The notes below the pieces were generated by a model. It had not been told where the DNA came from and searched no databases. It was given only the letters and a program-made list of their open reading frames with translations. 64,000 nucleotides of DNA from Pristionchus mayeri (lineage: Eukaryota > Nematoda > Chromadorea > Rhabditida > Neodiplogasteridae): the NCBI GenBank assembly GCA_036245805.1, contig BTRK01000002.1:24173067-24237066 (forward strand), in the 5' to 3' direction. Below, piece by piece: positions 13,501 to 23,212 of this stretch (positions are counted from its first letter, which is position 1; each line of letters starts with the position of its first letter). The translations under genes and the position numbers were made by a program.

Positions 13501-16500
13501 CAAAGTCAGGGGATAAAATTGTGTCGTAATTGCAGTTTACTTTATGTGCTTCTGTCCAGAAAATTTTGAATTCACTAGCATAGGTAATCTTATGGCTTGT
13601 ATCAGTCATAAATTCCAGCATAAGGGGCGTGGCCATTTGAAGCGAACTTAGGTGCAATCTGCAATTTAGACATCTATTTTCATATTCTGGTTGCAAAAAC
13701 CTCCGTGCCATCGTTAGTTTCCAATGTGAACGAACAGAAAAGCACCATGTTGTTATGTTTATTGTAATATTGCTCTAAACGTTGCAATGATTATGTTGAT
13801 TTCGACATTTAAAAAAATTGATCTATCAAGGAAACCGGATTAAAGTACCACTCTGGGGAAAAAAATTAATTCGCGGGTAATCCTTTTCTCCGGGGTCGAA
13901 CTTTAAATTCATTTCCTCAGGTAATTTTTTCTAAGCATTAAAATCTACAAATATGTTCTTTTGTCTCTAAATTCTATTCAATCATCTATCTTACAATTGC
14001 GAACATTACATATTAAAATATAGGCAATGGGGGATATTCCTGGAAGAGAATTTACATAATTTTTATAAAAAGAAATGCAAAATATCCAGTCAATTTTGAA
14101 ACATTAAAACATTTGACAATCATAAAACATCACGTAGAAATTAGAACAAAATAGAACGAAGTTTATTAAGAAGCCTAGCTCATTCAACAGCGGATATTCC
14201 AATAATTTCCAGCTGTCAAAATTGCAAATGACTTATTAGTTACATACTTATAGTGAAAGCTGGATTTTTAGTTGTTACACCAGCCTCTTGGCATTTGAAT
14301 TGCACTTCTTCTTGTATCAAACTGATTCCATCATCCGAAACATCTTGTGTTGATTCACTTGCATTCACTTGAATCATTATGTGAAACTTTTTCTCCGAAT
14401 AGGATCTGTTGTTAAATATTATTGAATGTCCATATTATTCTAAATACATTAGCATAACGAAAAGCGCTACGTCACGCCGTCTATTCAGATTGCGAAATCA
14501 GTCGGGGTAGCCCGAAGAATCGCGAGAGAACCGAGAATATTTTGGAACAATGCAACCTTTTTTGTGAATTTTCTTTGAATGAAGTAGCGCGCATAAACGA
14601 AAAGAAAAAAGCTCACTTTCTACAATGAATGGTTAGCTTGTTGTTCTCTACGTTTCTAGCCTACGTTCAGGTCCCAAAGTCTATTTAGTCCCAAAGTACC
14701 TGACAAGGGAAATGCTCGGACTGTCGCCGAGCTTTTCAAATTTGCTCGATACGCCAAACTTGCGCTTGCGATGGAACACGGAAAAGTCAGTTCAAAAGTT
14801 CCTAAATGTTAATGAGCGACTAATTACAGCCCGAAAACGGAAATGCGGAGGTGAGATATCCTCCTCAATTCTGCACTGCCACTGTCGCTCAGTTGACCGA
14901 GTGGTAAGATGCTTGACTAGAAAACAAGCGCAATGGGTTCGATGATTCTCCATGCAAAACTTTTTGCCTTATTTTTTTGGAAATAATAGATGGCTAACGG
15001 CTGGAAGAACGGTACAGTTCTCTTGGCGATATTAGGAATTGTTATCAACATTTCCTGGAGGTACTGTAGAATCGACATGCGACCAAACAAAGTTGTTTTT
15101 GAATCTACTGGAATCAGTTACTCGCAGGGAGATTAGAGACGGAATGCAAAACATTTGAACCGGAAACATCACTCTTGATGGAAATGCTTGTTCAAGTTGT
15201 GTAGAATGTTGGTCGCTTCAAGAAGAAATTGTCTGTTCTTACACAACGATGCAGATGATTCTGTATGCATTGATGATATGTCAATTGTGATGTTTGCAGG
15301 TCAAAACCTTTGCATTCCGTTTCTATTCTCCACGCGAGTAACTGATTCTAGTAGATTCACGCGCAACTTTGTTTGATCGCATGTCTACAGTACCTCCAGG
15401 GACATATGTTGACCAAAATTCCTAATATCGTCAAGTGTACTGTACTATTCTTCCAGCAATTAGCCATCTATTATTTCCAAACCCAAAAATAAAGCAAAAA
15501 ATTTTACACGGAGAGCCATCGAACCTATGGCGCTTGTTTACTAGCCAAGGATCTTACCACTCGGACAACCGAGTCATGGAGGCAATGCAGAATTGAGGAG
15601 GACATCTCACCTCAGCATTTCCGTTTTCGGGCTGTAATTAGTCGCTCATTAACATTTAGGAACTTTTGAACTGACTTTTCCGTGTTCCATCGCGAGCGCA
15701 AGTTTGGCGTATCGAGCAAATTTGAAAAGCTCGGCGACAGTCCGAGCATCTCCCTTGTGAGATGCAGGTTTACCTCTTTACCTCCATCGACGGTATTCCT
15801 CCCCCGACGGTATTCCTTTCGCCTTTATAAAAAATACGCGGGAACAGCTTTCCCGTCCCCTCTCACCCCTTTTTAACTCATTCATGCTTTACTCCGGCAT
15901 TCCAACCATCTGGAAACAGGCAATAATTCGCCCTATTTATAAAAGAAAAGGGAGTTAACATTCTGTCGAAAACTACCGACCGATCTCCCTTACATGCGCA
16001 CTTTCGAAAGTTATGGAAAGAATAATTTGCTCTGAGATTTCTTCCTTTCTCTCGCGAAACAACCTTTTCCCCAAAGAGCAACATGGCTTTCGATCCAAAC
16101 GTTCCTGTGCCACCGCTCTTCTATCTACTTTTTCCCACTGGAATTCACTACTAGATAAGCGCAATTTCATCACATGTGCCTACATCGACTTTTCTAAAGC
16201 CTTCGACTCAATACCCCTTCACCTTCTTGTCAGTAAATGTGAGTCAATAGGTATCCGTGGCTGCCTCCTTAAATGGATAAAGTCATTCCTGTCCGATAGA
16301 TCCCAGTCCGTGTCTATCGATAATTGCACGTCTCTACCTTTCCCTGTAGTTAGTGGCGTGCCTCAAGGTAGCTGTCTTGGTCCGCTCCTATTTTCGATCT
16401 ATATCTCTGACATTCCCAGCATGCTCCCTTATAATACCTTTAGCTGCATGTATGATGACGATCTCAAAATCTACACTGTTAACGACCCCTCCCTCCTCCA

Positions 16501-19500
16501 ATTAGCAATCGATAATCTTGTAACCTGGAGTTCCCGCTGGGGCCTCACCCTCTCCCCTTCCAAAACTGTAATTATGCTACTCGGAGCTAATCATCCCGCG
16601 TGCAATGTATCTGTCCTTGGATGTTATCTTCCCATAAAGCAAGAAGTGAAGGACCTCGGAGTCACATACGACAACAAGCTAAGTTTTGCATCCCATCTGA
16701 ATGAAATAATTAGTAAAGCTAATGCTCGCTGTTCATTCATTCACCGATCTTTCCAATCACGGAGCGTTACGATCTACTCTAAAATCTTCGAGTACTGTAG
16801 TGAGCTATGGAATCCCTGCACTGTTTCTGTTGTTGCACGAATTGAAAATGTACAAAGGCGATTCACAAGACTCGTCTTCTCCCGGTGCAATCTACCTCCT
16901 GCTTCCTACCAAGAACGACTGACATTCAACCTCCCCCTTCTTTCCGATCGTCGTTTTAAGATAGATCTCCTCACTTGTTACAAAATAATTTTCGGCTATT
17001 ATGATATTGATTGTCGTTCTTTCTTTAATTTCTCCTCCCGAATAGGTATCACTAGAGGTCACCGCCTTAAAATTTGCCCATTTCGCACCACTAGTCAAAG
17101 ATTTGCTAATTTCCTCTCTAATAGAATAGTATCACATTGGAATCGTCTCGACGACTCCATTATTAGTAATCCCAATCTCTCAATTGTCTCCGATTACATT
17201 AAAAATATCGATATGACTTTTCAATAGTTTATTTGCCGTTCATTCGGCATCGTAATATCGTATTGTGATGATTAATTTCCCTGTATAATCCCTAGTTTTC
17301 GTTAATTGAATCCCCGCAACGAGCGATAAATATATTATTATTATTACATAAAATGAATCTTGAAATGAAATTTCCTATTTAACGGAGCACTTCAATCAAC
17401 ACGTTTCTTGGAATGGTCATACATTATTTTGAACCGAATTTGTGCAGTTGGATCCATTTCATAAGTTATCAAGGTCAAAATATCGATTTTTGCATTTGTG
17501 GTCGTACAGTGATTTTTGAAAGTGGTATATCTATTGAGGAAACTATTCAAAATTGTTTATGATGATTTTGGATGTATTTGAGCACAGGAGCGGTCCGTTC
17601 GTTGGCATTGCGGTTGTTTACATGTTCGTCGAAAAGTGAGTACGCCAAGTTTTGCCTTATGATTGTTGAAGATGGCGACAGATTTCTAAATTCTATCAAC
17701 ACAGTTTGAAAGAACATAATTCAAAATACTTCTCACAAAAATGGTTGCCGTATTCAAAAATATTCTCGATTCACTCGCTATCACTCTCATCATTGGGCCC
17801 CTCTGGGTGCAAAATGAGTGCGCCCATCATTTTCAACACATTTTATAACCCCAAAACAAACTTATAGAGAATCGACATTTTTGGATGTGCCGGATCTTGC
17901 TCGATTCTTACGCAAACGCCCTTATATAACATACCTGATCTGCAAAATAACATCACAGAAGGTTGAGACTTCATCGATTGGTGTAAGGGGAACAAGGTTA
18001 TTATGACTCGCGAGTTCTTTTTTCCCTCCTATACATGATTCACGACCAAAGCATCTCTGAAAGATTCAATTATTTATATATCACCTTGAAATCACCGTGT
18101 CTGTCTTGCATCGGGACAAGTCGATGTGATGATGGTCATAAGTGACGGACGATACATAGAACAGCCAGAGAAGAGGCAGAAGGATACGCGTAATCTGCAA
18201 AGAATAGTAAATTTTTACAAAAAATCACAATGATTGCTTACAAATTTGAGCCTAATTATAATATATCAGAAATAAATTAAAATAGTTTCAATGTTTTCTA
18301 ACCTACGTCTACAATAGCGAGCAAACCTCTATCACCTTTGAGTTTTTCAAGCATAACTTCCCTCAATCTTATTCAATCTTTAAAAAATTTCGGATTCACT
18401 AATATTTTATGATTATAAATCGAATCATCTATCCGATGGATGTATCGCGATAGTGTAAGGTAGGTCACTGAGAAAACGATATTTCGCTCAAAATCGTATT
18501 TTTGGGTAAAATGTGTGCCAAAAATCGAGAAATAATGTTATCCAAATATAAATCTGCAGGATCGAAGTGCATCTTTCGGACTTTCGTATGCACCTTTTGA
18601 ATTAATTGAGAATCGATTTTTAAGCTGAGGAATATCAATTCAAACTACAGTACTTTTTAGTACATTAACTGCTTTAACTTTAATCCTAAAAACGCAATCG
18701 AGCTCAAATTGATAGGGTAACATACGCTGGTTGTCCTTATTCACAAGGAGACGTTTGGGGTTGACCGGCCTCGTTGTCGCCAAAATCGTCACTTTTGGTA
18801 TGCTTTCATTTGAGCTCTAAGTTCAGGGTATATTTTTGTCGGCGCCCCGAAAGTGAATTGGAGATTCTACAATGCAGGCCGAACAGATCTGTTATATTTG
18901 GTACCTATTGGTCACATTTCTGTATAGATATTATACTTTGAATCTTGCACAATTCTTCAAAAACAAGTAATTTCGTCCAATTTCGTCCAAAATGGCCCGT
19001 TTTAAACAAATTTTACAAGATTCAAAGTATCATATCTATAAGAAAATGTGACCAATAGATACCAAATTTCGCATATATGTTCGGCCTTCATTGTAGAATC
19101 TCCAATTCACTTTCTGGGCACCCACAAAAATCTACCCGGAAGTTAGAGCTCGTCAAATGAAAGCATACCAAAAGTGACGATTTTGGCGACATCGAGGCCG
19201 GTCAACCTCAAACGTCTATTTGTGAATAGGGACCACCAGCGTATGTTACCCTATCAATTTGAGCTCGTTTGCTTCTTTAGAATTAAAGTTAAGGTAGTTA
19301 ATGTACTAAAAAGTACTGTAGTTTGAATTGATCTACCTCAGCTTAAAAATCGATTCTCAATTAATTCAAGAGGTGTGTTCGAAAGTTCAAAAGATGCACT
19401 TTCAACCCTGCTAATTTATATTTGGATAACATAATTACTCGATTTTTTACATACATTTTACTGAAAAAATAAGATTTTGAGCGAAATATCGATTTCTCAG

Positions 19501-22500
19501 TGACCTACCGTACACTATCGCGAGCCATCCATCGGATAGATGATTCGATTTATAATCATAAAATATTAGTGAATCCGAAAATTTTTTAAGATTGAATAAG
19601 ATTGAGGGAAGTTATGCTTGAAAAACTCAAAGGTGATAGAGGTTTGCTCGCTACTGTATCCTGATCCCGGTACAACTATCAATTTTTTCAATCTCATTTG
19701 GAAAAAAGGTTTAGAGCACTATTGAAAATGCTCTCATGGCTATGCAAGCGGGGATCAGTTAAAAGAGGATAGGGAGAATCTGGATTTTACTCGAATTGTT
19801 TTCGGTTAGTTTCTTTTTATGGTTTTCCTTAAAAAATAAAGGATTCATTTTGAAAAAAAGTCAAAACGGATCGGTTTGAAAGAATATATGCTTGCCACGT
19901 ACTGTGCCATGACTTAAGTCAATCCGATTGTCTTTTTCACTTTTTATAGATTGTAATCTGATTGTTCTGCATTGTATTGTTCATTTCCCCACTACTAAGA
20001 GTCTTATTCGGCCTCTCACACATGTCCCTTCACTATCTGCGCACTATTTCCTCTTTTTCCCTGATCCTAATCGAGTCCCTGATTCAATGTATAGCCATTA
20101 GACTTTCACTTAAACGTATACGGCCCCTCTTCGCTTCACTATTTTTTTGCTCATTATACATTCAGCTCTTTCATTCCTAGGCTCCACCCACTTTCACCCT
20201 GACTCTAGTAGCTCATTCTCTTCACTTGCTTGCAAATGATCTTTCAACTAGCTGAAAAGTCCTTCCTCTCTCATCGGGCTCGGTGTCTTGACGAACAACC
20301 TTTGCATTAGTCTGCATCGAGACAGAGTTCGAGCGAGAAGTGGTCTGCGAGAGGCGTATTCTTCAGCTAATTCGTCTGCCTTTAAGGAGGCCTTTGCTCC
20401 ATCGGTCTCCTCAAGGAGGCCACCATGAAGGGAGATAGCCGGGTCGGGATACCATACGTTCCTCATCAATTAGGTCTTCTCTCTGTTGATGGTGAGACCG
20501 ATATTCTCTCCGGAATCCGCCAAATCCTTCAGCGTCCTCTCCAGAGTAGCAGTATCGGTCCCGATCAACAGATGTCGAAGGTAAATCGCGGATGGGAGAG
20601 TCGATTCCCATCGATGACGACGTTATCTTCGCTCCAGTCGAGATTCTTCACTCAGTTCTGCAGGGAGACCGTGAACAACTTGGGGGGATTTAGTTTCTTC
20701 TTGGCTCATTCCCTTACCGGAATGCGGGCTGGGCGGTCGAAAGACTTCATCTCGGTGAAGCAACCAGAATTCCGAGACTCGAGGCACTGCACGTAGGATA
20801 ACTCCTGAGCCAGTGAGAGCGTTCAGCACGACGGCGGGCATCTACACACCTTTCTTGCAGATATCGTCAAAGATGAGACCCGAGTGGAAGTTGTAATTCT
20901 CGGTGATTCTCGATGATGGTGGCGAGCGTGTGGATGTGATCCACACACCCGAAGCGACTACTGAATGTCGCTTATTCGACTGGCGGAACATCGTCAAACA
21001 TCATCTCCATTCGAGTGACAAGCAATTTCTTGAAGAGCTTGTAGGGAATGGTAAGTAGAGCGAAGCGCCTTTAGTTCTTGAGGTCAGCTCGATCTCCTTT
21101 CTTGTGGAAGAGGATTGTGTTCGACCCTTCCATTGTCTAGGGTACTCTTGGCAGTCGAGGTATCGGGTGAAGCGGTAGGAGAGGAGAAAGTGGAAAGTCG
21201 GGCGCTGTGTCGCAGCATCGCACCATTGATCTTGTCAGATCCTGCAACGTCGTCATTCTTCGTACGAGCGATGGATGATTGAATCTCCGAGGGAAGGATG
21301 GGAATAGGAGTGTCTGCTGGGGGAGTGGAACATCGGGTTATCGGAGTATCCGAGGAGAGAAGGCCGTGCAGAACACCTTCATTCATCTCTCAATCTCACT
21401 TGTAATTGGCTCTCCGGATCGGTCTAACACTGCACCCATCGGAATTTGTGCCTTGTAGAGGGATTTATTTGCCTTCTTAATCGACTTCTTCTCTTATGCA
21501 GCCTTCAGCAGAACTCTCCTTCAATGATTCTTGATGACTTCCTTGACGGATTCTTGACACGTCTGATGGGCTCGGTCGTTGTCCTTGGCTTGCGAGGGAT
21601 CGCTTCTCCAGTCGTAATTCTCAATCGCTGACTAGAAGAGGGACGGAACGAGAGTGGGTCGGAGCAGTTGTCTTCGAGTGTACCTTCAGCACTTTTCGAT
21701 GTGGGCATCCAAATAGAGTGCGTGCACGGAGGAGGCGGAGGCCCGAGGGGTAAGTTTTCACTACGCTTACGTCTTGTAGCATCCGTCTTCTGCTAACGAA
21801 GATGTGGCCAATTTCGTGTAGAGTCATTCCGGCAACTCTCATTCCAACAGTCACTCAACTTCTTCTGAAAGAACGAGTTATCGTGGAAAGATCGATAGCT
21901 CGAGAGGAAGTCCCTGAAAAGGTATCCATCGAGATCGGAGTGGAAGGCACCAGAGCGAAAGTCTCCTTCTCTCCGTGGGCTCGCTCGCAGATTGAAGTCT
22001 CCGCCGATGATGCAGTAGAAGGACTTCGTCTCTCCGTTGTAGACTACAGCCACTTCATCGAAGAACGCCTCCAGCTCCTCTATTTTGGCTGTCGAGGTCG
22101 GCGAAGACGGAGATGATCGAGATGGAGTACCGCCTATTCGCACGAGGGGGACGGCCAGGCGAGGGGAGTGGACAGCAAACGAGAGGATGGAGGGAATGAG
22201 GCGGGGGTGGATCAGAAATCCAACTCCTCCCACGTTCCTCCCCCATCTTGGGTCCGAGAATGAGGAGGACGTCGTCACTGAGGGTTCGATGATGGTCTCT
22301 GCCTTGGTCTCTTGTAGGCAGACAACGTCGTATCGAAAGAGTGCTGCAGAGTGGCGATCGATGCATCCGAGGAGATTGTGTGGCCGTTCAAGGATCATAT
22401 ATGCTGAGGTCTGGGTCGTTAGTGGGGGAGGGGAGGGGGGGGGGGGGGGGTTCGGGTGTGGATATGGGGAGTCCTAGTGATGTCTTGAGATCTCCGAGAT

Positions 22501-22671
22501 TGATTGCGACATAGTACACGGGTAGGGAGGGAGTCACGGAAGAAAAAACACAGCAGTGGGAATTGTCACAGCAAGTTTGGTACTCTGTTTCCCCTTACAT
22601 ATCCGAGGCGGGGTTTAGTTAGGGACACCCGTCCTGAATGCTTACTTTAGAACCCCGTTTGAACGAACCAT
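7559..22671 (-). CDS. Receptor-like type I membrane protein, paralog A (possible pseudogene)
   Basis: The family is not recognised. Reading 5' to 3': a probable Met-only first exon at 22671, then a signal-peptide exon (18096-18194, ITRILLPLLWLFYVSS). Cys-rich ectodomain exons follow at about 17930-18051, 14280-14406, 13735-13800, 13475-13658, 12480-12537 and 11850-12400. One resembles a sushi-like unit, with Cys spacing CPDDKW..IEC..SCAKP. The membrane segment lies at about 11350-11490 (GFAVGGVVLSIILIVIIVIV) and is followed by a basic KKR stop-transfer stretch. The cytoplasmic part, 11300 down to 7559, is helical with many short exons and ends in KLMEKHAARD and a TGA at 7559-7561. Intron lengths are normal except where mobile DNA sits: about 4.5 kb in intron 1 and 3.5 kb in the intron between the first two ectodomain exons. 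The exon 13475-13658 has one base more than its counterpart in paralog B and runs into a stop, so this copy may be dead. The ectodomain and cytoplasmic parts could be two genes, but both are duplicated together. Confidence 0.55.
7731..7750. repeat. Poly(G) tract of 20 bases in a short intron
   Basis: Twenty G in a row on the plus strand. On the coding (minus) strand it is a C tract inside the last, roughly 60-bp intron of receptor paralog A, between the donor GTCGAG and the acceptor CTTGCAG. It may serve as the polypyrimidine tract. Confidence 0.8.
13101..13335. mobile_element. Small inverted-repeat element with TTAA ends (MITE)
   Basis: Two perfect 21-bp inverted repeats face each other at 13101-13121 (TTAAAGTTACCGGACGAGGA, then C) and 13315-13335. 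The outermost four bases on both sides are TTAA, the target duplicated by piggyBac-type elements, so the inverted repeat proper may start at AGTTACCGG. The 193-bp interior is non-coding. It lies in an intron of receptor paralog A and has no counterpart at the same place in paralog B. Confidence 0.6.
13475..13658 (-). pseudogene. Frameshifted ectodomain exon of paralog A
   Basis: This exon is homologous to the exon near 28650-28823 of paralog B. From the acceptor to the shared TTTATGACT motif, paralog B has 45 bases and this copy 46. The neighbouring upstream exon ends in the same phase in both copies. The extra base, in 13613-13632, moves the reading frame to a TGA shortly after. Downstream of the indel the original frame is still well conserved (EFMTDTSHKITYASEFKIFW), so the change is young or is a sequencing error. 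Confidence 0.6.
14695..15765. repeat. 1.07-kb palindrome carrying tRNA-like sequence
   Basis: The left arm (about 14695-15215) is repeated as an imperfect reverse complement in the right arm (about 15235-15765), centred near 15225. Both arms contain a tRNA-like stretch (left about 14885-14955, right about 15518-15590). Each has an A-box-like GACCGAGTGGTAAGAT (GTCCGAGTGGTAAGAT in the right arm) and a B-box-like GGTTCGAT. Arm identity looks like roughly 85-90 percent by eye. No transposase is visible, so it resembles a foldback element or a non-autonomous element that captured a tRNA or SINE. It lies in an intron of receptor paralog A and abuts the RT fragment that starts near 15780. Confidence 0.75.
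15780..17346 (+). mobile_element. 5'-truncated CR1/jockey-type non-LTR retrotransposon with RT
   Basis: The open frame 16013-17227 (404 aa) covers most of a reverse transcriptase. Visible motifs are YIDFSKAFDSIP (motif A), SGVPQGSCLGPLLFSIYISD (motif B) and MYDDDLKIY (motif C, where the usual second residue of xADD is D). A thumb/C-terminal region ending near RRFTRLVFSR follows. Upstream, the frame continues as IPTIWKQAIIRPIYKRKGS, then meets a TAA at about 15957 and resumes as VENYRPISL, so the 5' side is broken by a stop and probably a frameshift near 15870. No endonuclease domain is present. After the stop, the element ends in an ATT/TTA simple repeat at about 17331-17346, as CR1-like elements do. 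It lies on the plus strand inside an intron of the minus-strand receptor paralog A. Confidence 0.85.
18310..19658. repeat. 1.35-kb palindromic element in intron 1 of paralog A
   Basis: The left arm, about 18310-18960, is matched by the reverse complement in about 19010-19658, with the centre near 18985. The outer ends read TACAATAGCGAGC and GCTCGCTACTGTA. The arms differ by scattered substitutions and small indels. There is no coding potential. It sits 5' of the signal-peptide exon of receptor paralog A. Its terminal sequence resembles that of the palindrome at 36228-37398. Confidence 0.8.
19659..20239. other. Intronic/intergenic sequence without supported genes
   Basis: This stretch lies between the palindrome and the RTE remnant. 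It is AT-rich and holds a 72-codon open frame at 19962-20180 of hydrophobic, low-complexity character with no recognisable domain. I see nothing that supports a gene. Confidence 0.4.
20240..22480 (-). mobile_element. Degenerate RTE-type non-LTR retrotransposon
   Basis: On the minus strand, 22398-21793 encodes an AP-type endonuclease segment of 201 codons. Its motifs are DVVCLQET, VGGVGFLIHPRL and IGGDFNLRAS, as in RTE/BovB-like elements. Downstream, RT pieces appear in different frames. A GSDKINGAMLRH segment near 21200 corresponds to the conserved AGxDxIxxELLK stretch. A segment near 20520-20570 reads TLKDLADSGENIGLTINREK, as in the RTE thumb side. Stops and frameshifts separate these pieces, and the catalytic YxDD box is not visible. 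A 16-base G tract at 22435-22450 lies upstream of the endonuclease. The copy is dead. It lies in intron 1 of receptor paralog A, between the conserved leader at 22658-22810 and the signal-peptide exon. Confidence 0.8.
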
Positions 22672-22810
22672 TTCGACGTGAGCATGTAGAATGGAGGAGA
22701 GGGAGAGGAGAAGAAACCACTTTCGATGAGAGGAAAAGAGAGAAATGAATGGAGGAGGAGAGGAGAAGGGGAGGGAAATGGACAATTCAATGAAATGCAA
22801 ATGAGAGAGT
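22658..22810 (-). promoter_or_regulatory. Duplicated leader/first-exon block, copy belonging to paralog A
   Basis: This block is about 90 percent identical to 29873-30020, which lies just upstream of the signal-peptide exon of paralog B. On the minus strand both copies end with GTCGAAATGGTTCGTTCAAA. The shared ATG (22671-22669 here) directly followed by a GTTCGT donor would join Met in phase to the ITRILLPLL exon. The block is Pyr-rich on the coding strand, so it may be 5' UTR and core promoter. In this copy the next exon is 4.5 kb away, separated by an RTE remnant and a palindrome. Confidence 0.55.
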
Positions 22811-23212
22811 AGGGAGAGTGAAGAGGGCGGGGAAGAACAATAGCAAATGAAAAACAGATTAGCAAAGGGCGAAGTCGAAAATATCATAGAACTGTATGAT
22901 TGACACGTACATAATGATGCATATGTACTCTCTCTGTTGTGCTGCTGTGTTATCTGTTTATCAGGTAAGAGTGCCTACAAGGGGTGAACTCCCTAGGTCA
23001 TGTATTGCAATTTCTCTCGGTTTTCTTTCAAGAAGATGTTTCCGAGATGCTCAGTCCTCTCACTCAACTGCAAGGGTAAGGATCATTCACGCTTCTCTAC
23101 TCTCCGTCCACCTGAGAAGAGGGGAAGATGGAGAGGGCTTTCGTTTCATTGAAGTCTTTCGTCGAGTATGAGATCATGCTCCTCGCCGAGTTCTGCATTT
23201 ATTTACTTTTTT

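Noticed and set aside
14885..14955. A functional tRNA gene inside the palindrome
   Set aside because: A- and B-box motifs are present, but I could not pair a full acceptor stem. Called tRNA-like only.
19962..20180. 72-codon hydrophobic plus-strand frame
   Set aside because: No homology that I recognise. It lies between two repeats and has no splice or leader context.
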